Under the pieces are notes generated by a model. It did no database searches. It had not been told where the DNA came from and was given only the letters and a program-made list of their open reading frames with translations. The position numbers and the translations under genes were made by a program. From Lachnospiraceae bacterium (lineage in GTDB: Bacteria > Bacillota > Clostridia > Lachnospirales > Lachnospiraceae), in NCBI GenBank assembly GCA_017438775.1, contig JAFRUR010000012.1, positions 1-38,779 of the forward strand: 38,779 bases of DNA, in the 5' to 3' direction. Shown here piece by piece: positions 7,795 through 18,400 of the stretch. The first letter of the stretch is position 1, and the number at the start of each line of letters is the position of its first letter.

Positions 7795-9156
7795 TTAGTT
7801 CCCGCGCCGGTCTGTCCTGCGTCTCGCAAACCCCGCGCACAGCAGGAGCAGTCCCGCGATCAGGAGCACCGGCACCGGCCACCAAAGCTGGCCCGTCTTC
7901 GGGATGGTGGGAGGCGTCTTGGGAGGCGTCTTGGGCGGCGTATCCGTCTTCTTGTACGGGTTGTCAAAGACGATCCCGTCCACCTCGCGGCCGCCGTTCG
8001 ACACCGTCGTGACCGCACTCAGACGGTTGTTCTCCTCCGTCACCACGCAGGTAATGGTGTATTCGCTATTATCATAGGTGTAGCCTGCGGAGCCGGTGTT
8101 CACCTCGTAGACGCGGTAGACGTAGGTGCCGGGACGAAGATATTTGATAATGCCGAACTCGTATTCTCCGCCGCCGAGCACATCCTTGATAATGCGGCCG
8201 TCCTCCGCGCCCTCCGGCATCGGGATGTCAGCGGTCTCAAAGCCCGCGGTGTTGCTGACCGCCTCCATCACGAAGCGGAAGATCGCGGGCGTCGCGGGCG
8301 TGTCGCCGGAAACGATCTTCCTGAGCGGCGGGTCGATCTCGCAGGGAGCGGCTGTATTCGTGACCGTGAAGGTGATTCCCTGCAGCTCATTCTTGACCGT
8401 ATAGCCCACCGGGATGTCCGTTTCCACGACGGTCCAGGCGTAGCGGGCGCTCAGATCCGTCCACTCGTGGCGCCAGCTGTTCGCGGCGTTTAAGGTCACG
8501 GTGTCCTCCACCGCCCCGTCACGCAGGAGCTGAACGGTGATCTCCTGCGGCCGCTGGGTCTCCATGCCGGTATCCTCCCAGACCTTGAGGACGCGGCGCG
8601 TCAGGCGCTCGTAGGCCTCCGCACGCTCCGCCTTGGGCCTTGCCTCGGCCTCGTAGTTCCAAAGCCACATATCGTCCGAGGCCCTCTCCGGCAGCACCAG
8701 GATGGAGGGCGCAGACGTATAGACGTAGTCCTCTATCACCACACTGTCGCCCAGCAGGAGATACAGGCCGGGCGCGAAGGTCTGCGAAAACGCGAGGTCT
8801 CCCGCGCTGTCCGTCCTGCCGGAGGCGACCGGCGTCAGGCCGTCCCGCCGCACATAGCCGTCCAGGGTCGCTGCAAGGTCCTGCCAGCCCTCCCGCGTCA
8901 GGCCGGCCGTGCTGACCGGGTAGCCCGAGAAGGCGGGCGTCAGGGTGAAGCTCACGTCCGCGTTCATGGAGGCCACCTGGTACAGCCTGAAATCCGCCCC
9001 CGCGACCGGCTCTCCCTCGTAGGCGTAGCGCACCGTGAGCGAAGACTTCTTCGTCAGGTCAAGGTCCCCGGCGGCATACGCCGCGGACGAAAAGAAGACC
9101 GCCGCGGCCAGTACGCAGGAGAGCAGCGCCAGGACTTTTCTCGTAAGTTTACTCAT
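7795..9156 (-). CDS. Second (probably basal/minor) pilin with IPKTG sorting signal
   Basis: 453-residue surface protein. Signal peptide at residues 1-29 (VLALLSCVLAAAVFFSSAAYA). Repeated beta-rich pilin domains follow: a Cna-B-like start (LTVRYAYEGEPVAGADFRLY) with E-box-like TFAPGLYLLLG, a Cna-B domain around VEDTVTLNAANSW, and a Spy0128/FctA-type domain (FRFVMEAVSN ... GTYVYRVYEVN) whose Lys-Asn isopeptide bonds are typical of pilins. The C-terminus has a Pro/Thr spacer (TPPKTPPKTPP), the sorting motif IPKTG (a variant of LPXTG), a membrane segment and a basic tail. The start at 9156 has GGAGG 8 bp upstream. The variant motif and position after the class C sortase suggest the basal or minor subunit. 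Confidence 0.92.
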   Translation of the reverse strand: MSKLTRKVLALLSCVLAAAVFFSSAAYAAGDLDLTKKSSLTVRYAYEGEPVAGADFRLYQVASMNADVSFTLTPAFSGYPVSTAGLTREGWQDLAATLDGYVRRDGLTPVASGRTDSAGDLAFSQTFAPGLYLLLGDSVVIEDYVYTSAPSILVLPERASDDMWLWNYEAEARPKAERAEAYERLTRRVLKVWEDTGMETQRPQEITVQLLRDGAVEDTVTLNAANSWRHEWTDLSARYAWTVVETDIPVGYTVKNELQGITFTVTNTAAPCEIDPPLRKIVSGDTPATPAIFRFVMEAVSNTAGFETADIPMPEGAEDGRIIKDVLGGGEYEFGIIKYLRPGTYVYRVYEVNTGSAGYTYDNSEYTITCVVTEENNRLSAVTTVSNGGREVDGIVFDNPYKKTDTPPKTPPKTPPTIPKTGQLWWPVPVLLIAGLLLLCAGFARRRTDRRGN

Positions 9157-9186
9157 TTTCACAACCTCCAAAGCTTCGGGGCTACG

Positions 9187-9220
9187 TTTATATCCTATCC
9201 GCTTTTCCGCTTTACGCTTT
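9187..9220 (-). promoter_or_regulatory. Triple CGCTTT repeat and -10-like box upstream of the second pilin
   Basis: Three copies of CGCTTT lie at 9200-9205, 9208-9213 and 9215-9220, and a minus-strand TATAAA reads at 9187-9192. The spacing of 7-8 bp could be a protein-binding array at an internal promoter; the -35 box is weak, so this is tentative. Confidence 0.3.
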
Positions 9221-9357
9221 CTCTGAGAAATATTCGTTATCCGCAAGAACTGCACGGTATCTGGGCCTCGCTCTGTATCGGGGGCAGGGCCCTGTCAAGC
9301 AAAAGATTTGCCGCGCTCTGTGAGGCTTCCTTCCCCGGCCCGGGACCGGCTCATGTC

Positions 9358-10227
9358 TCACGCCGATACGCCGTCCGACGCCTTCTGCCTCTGTCTCCGT
9401 CTCCGCGCGGACTGCACGATATCCCGCAGCATGATCCACAGCAGGAGCAGGAGCACCATCGGCACCGCCAGCGCCGTCGCGACGATCATCGGGTCGATCT
9501 GCGTGGCCTCCGACACGATGCGCACGGTCCTGGCCGTCTCCACATTTTCGATTCGATGCCCCCGCACCAGCAGACGGTGCGTATTGACGCCGTAGGGCGT
9601 GCAGGTGACCAGAGTGCACAAGTCCCTGCCCGGCTCGGCCAGCAGCGCCGTCACGTCCTCCGGCTCCACGATCAGGATCCTGTCCACCTCGTAGGTCAGG
9701 GTCTCGTCCAGGACCTGCAGCATAAAGAGATCCCCTACCACGACCTTATTCAAATCGGTAAAGAGCTTTGCCGAGGGCAGACCACGGTGGCCCGAGACCA
9801 CCGCGTGCGTCCCCGCGCCGCCCACAGGCAGATAGGTCCACTCCAGATGGCCCACGGCGCGCTGCAGGACGCTTTCCTCTGTCCCGTGATAGATCGGGAG
9901 CTGGACGCTGATGGCCGGGATGTCCACATAGCCCATGATCCCGGAGCCGCTTACGTCCAGGGTGGTCCCATATTTTGCGCGCAGCTCTTCCGGCAGGTGA
10001 TAGGGATTCGTTCTCTGCGACAGCTGTTTGTTATACTCTACGGCCTCTTCCCACAGTTGTTTTTTTGCCTCTTCGTCCGTGTGGTCCAGGTCTTCCACGT
10101 AGGTCATCACAGCCCCGGACTGGCGCGTGGAGTTCCAATAGTCCGCAAAGGTGGGGTAAAGGAGCAGGGACAGACCTGCCAGAAGCATGATCACAAGAAG
10201 CGCCGTTATCCATGTCCTTTTTTTCAT
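9358..10227 (-). CDS. Class C (pilin-polymerising) sortase
   Basis: 289-residue sortase with two membrane segments, N-terminal (residues 7-25) and C-terminal (about 248-266), the layout of pilus-specific class C enzymes. Catalytic His147 lies in SGHRGLP, Cys209 and Arg218 in TLVTCTPYGVNTHRLLVRG. NPY at residues 74-76 is at the place of the class C lid (usually DP plus an aromatic). It should form Lys-Thr isopeptide bonds between pilin subunits. The start is uncertain: 10227 gives the usual family length, but the frame stays open to an ATG at 10461 that has AGAGG in front and lies only 10 bp after the major pilin stop. I prefer 10227 because two perfect hairpins fill the upstream stretch. Confidence 0.93.
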   Translation of the reverse strand: MKKRTWITALLVIMLLAGLSLLLYPTFADYWNSTRQSGAVMTYVEDLDHTDEEAKKQLWEEAVEYNKQLSQRTNPYHLPEELRAKYGTTLDVSGSGIMGYVDIPAISVQLPIYHGTEESVLQRAVGHLEWTYLPVGGAGTHAVVSGHRGLPSAKLFTDLNKVVVGDLFMLQVLDETLTYEVDRILIVEPEDVTALLAEPGRDLCTLVTCTPYGVNTHRLLVRGHRIENVETARTVRIVSEATQIDPMIVATALAVPMVLLLLLWIMLRDIVQSARRRRQRQKASDGVSA

Positions 10228-10380
10228 CCGGCAGCTCTCTCCCAGCCCTTTTACTTTGGGGACACCTTTTTCGTTCTCCCCTTTATCTTCTTTTGGAGAA
10301 GGAGGTGCTGCTCCACTCTCCGCCTCCTCTGCCTCAAGCTCCCATGCTCCATTCTCTTTGGAGCAGGCAAACCTCTCCTT

Positions 10381-10414
10381 CGGAGCCGGGGGCGCAGGTG
10401 TGCCCCCGGCTCCG
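10381..10414 (-). repeat. 13-bp perfect hairpin, distal of two after the major pilin gene
   Basis: CGGAGCCGGGGGC (10381-10393) and GCCCCCGGCTCCG (10402-10414) with an 8-nt loop. There is no T-tract. It lies between the pilin and sortase genes, where it could stabilise the pilin mRNA end or limit read-through. Confidence 0.7.
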
Positions 10415-10417
10415 GCT

Positions 10418-10453
10418 CCGGGACTGCCGCCGCTTTGGCCGCGGCAGTCCCGG
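10418..10453 (-). repeat. 13-bp perfect hairpin, proximal of two after the major pilin gene
   Basis: CCGGGACTGCCGC (10418-10430) and GCGGCAGTCCCGG (10441-10453) with a 10-nt loop, beginning 18 bp after the pilin stop codon. No T-tract follows. Confidence 0.7.
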
Positions 10454-10471
10454 CACTTCATTCTTTCCTCT

Positions 10472-12184
10472 TTACTCGTTTTCCGCGTTCATCTGCATGC
10501 GCCTGCGGGAGACCAGCACGACGCCCGCGCCCACGAGCAGGATGGCGCCCACCACATAGAAGATGGTGGTGCCGATGCCGCCGGTGCCCGGAAGCTCGGT
10601 GCCCTGGTTGTTGACCACGGTCACGGTCAGGGTCTTGCCGGAAACGGCCGTGACGGGGCTGGTCACGGACCAGGTCTTGTCCGCATCAGCAAAGCTCACG
10701 GTGAATTCCACGTCCGCCGCCTTGTTGTAGCCGGCCGGCACGACGCTCTCGGTCAGAGTGTAGGCGCCGGGCACCAGGCCGGAAAACTTCACCTTGCCGT
10801 CCGCGCCCACGAAAGCCTTCATGGTTGCATTCGTCTGACCCGCACCCTGGACCTCGGTAAAGGTCTCCTGGCGGTACCTCTGGGTCGTGCTCTCGTACGC
10901 ATTCTGGTTGATGCCCTGCGCAGTCGGGGCAGTGGTGGTGTAAGTGCCGTCCTTCAGTTTCCAGTAGGCGCCGGCGTTGTCCGCCACGTAGCGCACGCCC
11001 TGGGTAAAGACAAGGGTACCGGTGGGGCCCGTCAGGGTGAACTCCGCGCCGGAGAGCGCGCTGGTGCCGTCGGTCTTAAGGACCTCGATCTCCGTCGCGT
11101 AGGTCTCGGTCTTCTTCTCGGGAGCGGTGCCCTTCGGATCGGTCGGATCCGTGCCCGTGCCGGGGCCCGCGTACCACTTGAAGACGGACTTGTTCTCGTT
11201 CGGGGCGTTAAAGAGCACGTCGTTGGTGGTATCCGTGTCCGTCAGCTTGGAGGCGTCCAGCTTCGCCTTGTAGGTGATGTGGATCTCTTCTCCGTTGGGA
11301 TACAGGGAGTCTCCCGCGGAGGTCCCGGTGCTGGTCCAGGGGATGGTGACCTTAAAGTTCTTCGCCCTCTTCCAGGGCTCGGTGCCGGTGACTTCCTGCG
11401 TGAAATTGTCGTCCGTGTACCACTTGATGGCAGGGGTGATGGTGACGGTCCCGACCTTGACCGTCAGATTGGTCAGGAAGGTCATGCCGGCATGCATCTT
11501 ATCCTCGATCTCATATTTGAATATCTTCTGGTCTCCGTCATAGTTTTTGGAGGTCACACCGATATCGAAGGTGATCTCCTCCTCCAGCTTCGCGGTGTTG
11601 TGACTGACCTTGGTGCCGTCGGATTCCACGATGACCTTGCCGGGCTCTCCGGGGCCGTTGTCCCAGCCGGGACCGTCGTTCTTGTCGTGCACCTTGGCGT
11701 TGGGCATGGTGCTGTCCACCGTGACCACGGTCTTGCCCAGGGTGGTGGTGATCAGATAGTAGCCGTAGGGGAGGTTCTCGACCACGAGCATTTTGTCCGT
11801 CAGGTCGGCCAGCGCCACGGTTCTGGAATACTGATTGATACCGAAGCCCGTGGCCCAGGTCTTAAAGGCGTCGCTCCTTAAGACCGTCTCGGTGAGCGCA
11901 GGCTTGGCGGTCACATTGCCGGCGGCGTCCACCGCGAACCAGTCGGTCGCGGGCGATCCCAGGGTCTTCCCGGCCGGGACCTTGTACGCGATCTTGGTGC
12001 CGTCCGCGGAGACGGTGGCGTCAAAGAGCTGATAGAAGGTGTAGGTGTGGTCGACCGCGGCGTTCTCAATGGTGATGGTGGCCGGGCCGCCCTTTCCGCT
12101 GTCCAGGGCAAACGCGGTGACGCTGAGGCCGAGGACCATGACGCAGACCAGCAGGAGGGACGCGATCTTCTTCATCGTTTTCAT
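10472..12184 (-). CDS. Major pilin subunit (SpaH/EbpB-type, LPGTG anchor)
   Basis: 570-residue backbone pilin. Signal peptide at residues 1-26 (KIASLLLVCVMVLGLSVTAFA). An N-terminal pilin domain follows, with a likely pilin-motif lysine in NAKVHDKND, where class C sortase would cross-link the next subunit. The middle domain contains FDIGVTSKNYDGDQKIFKY, typical of SpaH/EbpB backbones. A C-terminal Cna-B domain carries E-box YTLTE. The end is LPGTG, a membrane helix and SRRRM. The ATG at 12184 is preferred over those at 12190 and 12175 because AAGGA stands 8 bp before it. Placed between adhesin and class C sortase, it should form the pilus shaft. Confidence 0.95.
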   Translation of the reverse strand: MKTMKKIASLLLVCVMVLGLSVTAFALDSGKGGPATITIENAAVDHTYTFYQLFDATVSADGTKIAYKVPAGKTLGSPATDWFAVDAAGNVTAKPALTETVLRSDAFKTWATGFGINQYSRTVALADLTDKMLVVENLPYGYYLITTTLGKTVVTVDSTMPNAKVHDKNDGPGWDNGPGEPGKVIVESDGTKVSHNTAKLEEEITFDIGVTSKNYDGDQKIFKYEIEDKMHAGMTFLTNLTVKVGTVTITPAIKWYTDDNFTQEVTGTEPWKRAKNFKVTIPWTSTGTSAGDSLYPNGEEIHITYKAKLDASKLTDTDTTNDVLFNAPNENKSVFKWYAGPGTGTDPTDPKGTAPEKKTETYATEIEVLKTDGTSALSGAEFTLTGPTGTLVFTQGVRYVADNAGAYWKLKDGTYTTTAPTAQGINQNAYESTTQRYRQETFTEVQGAGQTNATMKAFVGADGKVKFSGLVPGAYTLTESVVPAGYNKAADVEFTVSFADADKTWSVTSPVTAVSGKTLTVTVVNNQGTELPGTGGIGTTIFYVVGAILLVGAGVVLVSRRRMQMNAENE

Positions 12185-12407
12185 TCCCATGTTCCTTTCT
12201 TGCTTTTTTGATTGCTTCTCTGTTTCTTCTCTTGTTTTCGGTTGCAGTTGTTCGTTCTGTTCTGCCTTCCGCGCTCGCCTGCTCTGCCTTGGCCGTTTTC
12301 TGCCTCAGCAGCACGGCGGGCGGCGGGCCGCAGAGTTTTGTTTTGCTCTATGGACTCTCTTCGGGCGCTTATGCGTTGCTTTTGATCTTCGCCGCGAAAG
12401 AAGGCGC

Positions 12408-15400
12408 TTACACATAACCTCCTTTCCTTCTGCGCCTAAAGCAGAGCCCGCACAGCAGGGCCGCTCCCACAAGGAGGAGTCCCGCAAGTGTGTAGGGGAT
12501 CGTTCCGGGGCCGCCGGTGTCCGGCAGCTTCACGCCGGGATTGTTCACGCACTCCGCTTCCCTGTTCTCGCTCATTTCGAGGGTCAGGACGTTGCCGGAG
12601 GCCAGCTGCTGGTTCCCTCTCTTGTACAGGACCGTGTAGCCGTCGTAGCTGGTCTCTGTCACGGTGGCCGTGCTGTCCTTCGGGATCCCGGAGATCTCGG
12701 CGCGGTGGCCGTTTTTCAGGCTGAAGCCGATCACGCCGGTCGATGTATTCACCGTCACGGCCGGGTCGGGCGACGTGATCTCCGCATCCTCTTCGTCATA
12801 GAGGGTCACAGTCACTCCGCTCAGATCCGCGGGGCTGCCTGCGTCCGCAAGCGCCACCGTGAACGGGAAAGTACCGTCCCCCTCGCCCGCGACCGTCTTG
12901 GTCAGCTCCAGGGTGACCGTCTCCGGCTCGTGGATGGGCGTGTTCTGGAAATAGAGGGTCGTCTCTGTGTAGGGGGGCTTCGTGTCCCGGTCGCCCACAT
13001 ATTCCACGATGACGTCGTGATCCGTATCCATCGTAACGGAGATCATGTTATTGACCGGCGTGACCTCCGTGCCATCCACCGTGACGCGGCGGGTATATCC
13101 CTCCGGCGCGGGGTCCACGTGGATCGGGACCACCTTGCCGTTGCCCGCGAAGCGGGTGGCCCACTCTCCGTCCGCATTCGTATAGTGGAAGGTGGCGGCA
13201 CCGGAGCTGGCCGTGTCGTAGGCGATGATGCCGCCCCGGGCGGTGCCCCAGGTCCAGTCCGTGTCCGCCGTGCCCTTGTACTGGGCGCGGATACGAAGCA
13301 TGGGATGCGACTCAAACATCCCTGTCCCCGCGCCGGAAGCCCAGACGTCAATGACCGTTCCGTCGGCCTTGCCGACAAATGCGAAGCCGGAGTAGTAGGT
13401 CTCGCCGTCTTCGCGGCTCGCCATAAAGGTCAGGCCGTTCGCGAAGCCGTCTGTATTGCCGTTCGTCTTGATCTTCAGGAAGTTCGCTGCGGGGATCACT
13501 GCGGGCGTCTGCGCGCCCGATACCACGCGCACGCTCTCATCCCAGTATTCCCTGTACACGTACGGGGTCACCGTCTTGTCCGGCTGATCGATATCGCGAT
13601 AGGAATAGATCAGCGTATCGTGCTCTCCGGCCCCGACCACAGAATAGGTGATCTTCTGCTGCACGGCCACGACCGAGGAAGCATGATCCAGCGTTTCTCC
13701 AAAGCCCGTGAACGCCGTGTAGTTTGTGCCTTCGTCTGACATCATGAGGATCGGCCACCTTGTATCCGTCCAGGGAGCATAGATGTCCATGCCTGAGCCG
13801 GTGACCTTTACATCCCCCCGGCTGCCGTCGCTGAAGATGGCTGCGTCCTTAAATGTGACCGTATATGAGTTGTTGTATCTGTCAGATTCGCCGGCCGCCA
13901 CGGCATAATCGCTGTAGATGCACCACGCCGGAGGAATATTGGACGGGTAGTGCGTCGCGTATGTATACCCTTTCTTGATATAACCGCTGTCTGCTGTCAA
14001 CGTGGCGTTGCCCAACTTGATCTTCGAGGCGTCGATGCCGACGGTCGCAAACGGGAGGCTTCCCATAAAGGTGGAGGCTGTCCCGCCCCGGAGCACCTTG
14101 TCCGGGTCCGTCGCGAGATTATTGCCGCCCAGCGTCTCCGGGCTGGTCGTCACGACCACGTTCACCGTCGGCGCCTCGTAGGTGATCGAACTGTCCGCCA
14201 GAACCGCCTGGAACACGTACACGCCGTCGGTGTTGGGATCATATGCCGTAAGGGCAGTCCAGGAGGAGACCGCAACGCTCACCTCCTGCCCGTCACGCAT
14301 CAGCGTGACAGAGGCCGGCAGGCCGATGTCCGCCTGTGCCGTCCCGAGGCCTACAAGGATGTCCGGCACCTCCACAAACCCGTTCTCGGGCCACACCCAC
14401 TCCGCGCTGAAGGTCTGGTCCGCCACCGGCTCGAAGCCCGGGGGCAGCGTCTCCTTCACGGTGTAGACCTGCGGCAGGGCCAGGTAGGGGATGCCCTCGA
14501 TCACGCATTTGCCGTCCGGCCCGGTGACGCCCACGCCCACGACGGCGCCGCCCGGCGCGTACACCGTGAAGGTGATACCGCTCATGGGCTCTCCCGTCTC
14601 CGCGTTGGTCTTGTGGATGATCACCTTTCCGGCGTGGCGGATGTTGGTGAACACGATGCTGACCGCACGCCCCTCTACGCCCTCCGCCGGCACGGCCCAG
14701 GACATCGCGCCGCTATTGTGCATGGCGTACTCGCCGTTTACGGTCACCCGCAGGCCGTAGTCCTCCGGGACGGTCTCCGCCACGGAGATGTCCGCGCCGG
14801 GCAGGGCCTCGAAGGAGAAGGTCTCCTCGTGGCCGAGTTGTTTGGCCGCGTCCGTCACGGTCTCGGTCACGAGCTGCAGATAGTTGCTGTCCGTCGGGGC
14901 CTTGCCGGTCCAGGCGTCCAGGTCGCTGTAGCGACTGTCGCTGCCGTTTGTGGCCGCGAATTTGGCCTGGTCCGCGCTGTAGGTAAAGTCAAACTTCTCC
15001 GCGGTCTCCGTGCCGTCCACGACCTTTTTGACCGTGACCGTCACGGGCACGTCCACATGCGGCACGGGGAAGTTCTTGAGGGGCGTACTGTCCTCGGGGC
15101 CCTTGTATACGCCGGAGGGGGCCTCCACGTTGGTGGCCTGGGCGATTCCGCCCGGATTCGATTCCGACGCGTTGATCGGGATCTTCACGACCAGGCGCTT
15201 TCCGGAGGCGGGGTCGCCGCCGTTGGCCTCGCGGGGGTAGTTGGCCGAGAAATCGAAGCCGGTCACGCGGACGGTGTCAAATCGGTCCGAGGCCGCGTCG
15301 CTCTTGGCCAGGCTCACGGTGACGGAGCTGGTGATGTCCGTCTGGGCAGTAGACCAGGTGTCGCTTCCCAGGTAGTCCTCCGTATAAACCTTGACGTAGT

Positions 15401-18400
15401 TCTTGACGTTCTCCGCCGTCACGCCCGCCGGAAGGTCAAAGTCCGCCGTCAAGACGTCCTGGACCACAGCGCTGGCGTCCAGCTCGGTGTAGATCACATT
15501 TTCCGCGATCTGCGCAAAGATCTCGTTCAGGGCTTCCTTCGTCTGGGCGTCGAAGGCGTAGGTCTTATCCGTGTTCTCCTTCTCCGTGTCCCAGGTAAAG
15601 CTGTAGCTGCTGCGCGCGGTCAGTGTTCCGCCGTTGTAGCTGCCTCTCGCATCGGGATGCTGCGAGGAGGCGTAGTGCATATAGTCCTCTCCCGCACCGG
15701 TCAGACGGATGGTATAGACCTCGGCCCCGTAGGTGTTCTTGGTCTCCCAGGCTCGCTCGACCACCTGATCGAGGCGGACCCTGCTTCCGGCTGTGGCTTC
15801 TTCCAGCCAGCCGTCCTGGGCGCCGTCGGTCAGCAGGATGACCACGCGCTCGCGGTCGCTCCCGGCCGGCAGAGGGTTGGCCCGCAGGATGCTGTTTGCC
15901 ACCAGAAAGCCCGTGTCGATGCTGGTATACAGCCACATCTGCATCGCCCGCAGGCTCTGCAGGATGCCGGTCGCCTCGTTGGTGCTGGGTGTCACAAAGG
16001 CGTCCTGTCCGAAGGTGACAGCGGGCCATTCGCCCGTAGAGTAGGCATACCCAACGTTTTGCCCAAGACCACGGATCGGGTGATAGTCTCCATTGCGGTA
16101 ATAGCCGGAGGCCAAATAATTGTTCATTGGATATTTCTGCCCGTTGGAGAGCGGAACCTCGAAATAGCCGGTAGAGTAGAACTCGGTATAGGGCTCCGGC
16201 GGGCCGGAAAAACCGGCCAGGGCGATCCGGTGGTCCGCGCCGGATTCCTCCAGGACGCGAAGCAGCGTCCGGATGGCGGTGACCGTCGCTCCCATCCGGG
16301 TCTCGTAGTATCTGAGGCCGGCGGGAAGGGACGCGGCGTCGGGGTACTTCGTGATGCTGTCCGCTACGCGGAAGGGATAATATTTTGCCATGCGCCTGCT
16401 CAGCTGCCAGGGCCCCTCGGGATCTCCCTCCACGTATTTGATGGCGTAATGTACCGGATCATTATTGGCGGGAACGTTGTAATCGTACGCGCAGTAATAG
16501 CCCTCGATGGAGGCGTTTTCCGCCGTCATGGCGGTCCTGCTGATCTGCGGCGTCTCCGTTTCCGAGACCCTGAACTGCATCGACGCGGACTGGTCCAGCA
16601 CCAGCACGATGTCCTTCGCGGGGCCCGCCAGCTCCTGCGCGTCCACCCAGGTCTTGAGGGTCAGCAGGAAGTCGGATTCCGTGCCGATGGCATCCGGGTT
16701 CTCATCCACGCGCTTTTCCGTGTGGACGGAGCCACCGGGGTCCACCGGGGACAGCTCGTCCACCATGGACACCAGCTCCACCAGGCGGGTGGTCCCGCCG
16801 CTCTCGAGGATATGGACCTTGTAGTCAAGGTCCACCCGGAAGGCGATGTCCGCCGCCGCCGCGTAGCCCGCGGGGGCCTGGGTCTCCACGAGAACATAGT
16901 CCCCGGGCGCCAGGAAGAAGCCCTTCGCCTTGGGCCGTGCGGGGTCTCCGGCGTTTTCTCCCGGGACCGTCTCGCTGGTCCAGGTCTGAATCAGGTTCTC
17001 TGCGGCCACGCTGTCCTTATACAGGGCAAGGCTTGCCCCGGCCACGCCGCTGCCGGCCCGGTCTGTCTTCTGCAGGTAGATCGCATTGGGCTGCAGGTCG
17101 GCCAAATGCACGGTGGCGGCCGAGCCCCAGGTCGTCGTGTAGTCGATGACGGCCCCCTGCGCGTCCCCAAGGATCATCAAGAGGCTGTGCTCCGTCTGGC
17201 TGTCGCTCTGGGAACCCGTGATCCGGTAACCCTCCCACTGGGCGGAGGCGCTGTTTCCCATCTGCCACAGATAGGTGTCCTCCGCCAGGGTAAGGGTGTC
17301 CATGTCGAAGCCGGAGATCAGGTTCACGCCCTCGGACAGGTTGCCGTAGCTCGCATTCGCGCCCAGCGTAGACGGCTTCGTCTCGCCCGTGTTCAGGTAG
17401 CTGGGCATGTCCACATCACTTGCGCCGTAGGTGAAGGTGCCCTCTGCCGGCCTGCCGTCCTTGTTCAGGATACGCATGGCCACCCGTGTTTTGAGGCCGG
17501 TGTATGCGGGAAAATTGATCAGCTGTAAGTTCTGCTCGTCCCGATACCACAACGGCTGCTGTGTATAAAAGCCAGCCGTCCTTCCGCCGTAGATGGGGCG
17601 CACCCAGACCTCTGTCTCTCCCAGCCCGCTGTTTTTCAGGTTGTAGAGCGTGATGTTGCTGACGGTGATCTCCACATCGAACGGATTCCCGTCCGCGTCC
17701 ACTGCCGCGTCGCTGTAGAGCAGCTTGACGGTGCCGGGGACGCTCAGGGATGCGTAGTCCCTCTGGGCCAGGCCCGTCAGATGCAGGGAGACGGCCCCGT
17801 TGCTGCCGGAGACCAGCAGGACGGACGGGTTCGAATTGCTGACCAGGGCGGCGTTGTCCGCCATATTCACGATCCGGTAAGTGGCGGGAGCCTCCGGTTG
17901 AAAGGAGCGCTCCGTCTGGCGAATGTAGGTGCCCGGAAAGACACCGGCCTGAAGGCTTGCGGACAGCTCGGCGGCGGTGTAGACCCTGTCCTCCTCCTGG
18001 CGCAGCCAGGTCCCGGAGATGAAGCCTGTGGAATACGGTCCCTTAGGCAGGAGAGAAAAGCCGTTCCCCAAGAGAATCCTGGTGCGGATGTTGGGGAAAA
18101 AGCTTTCTATGTTCTGGGCGCTGCCGGTATCAAAGTTTCTCAGGTCCAGCTCGTCAAAGTTGCAGGCGCCAAACATGGTGTTGAAGTCAGTTACGCGGGA
18201 GGTGTTGAAATGGCTCACATCCAGGCTGGCAAGGCTCGCGCAGCTTTCGAACATCGATTCCATGACGACTGCGTTTTGCGTGCGGAAGCTGCTGAGATCC
18301 AGATTGGATAATTTGGAGCTAAAGGCGAACATGCCTCCAAAGTCAGTGACGTTCTCCGTGCTGAAGCTGCTCAGATTCAGGCTGACCAGGTTCCTGCAGC

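Noticed and set aside
10228-10461. 78-residue N-terminal extension of the class C sortase
   Set aside because: Open and with an AGAGG site, but two perfect hairpins fill it and the shorter form has the normal family length; kept only as an alternative.
13950-17528. 1,192-codon plus-strand open frame inside the adhesin gene
   Set aside because: Antisense to the well-supported adhesin; composition is that of a shadow frame, with no family resemblance.
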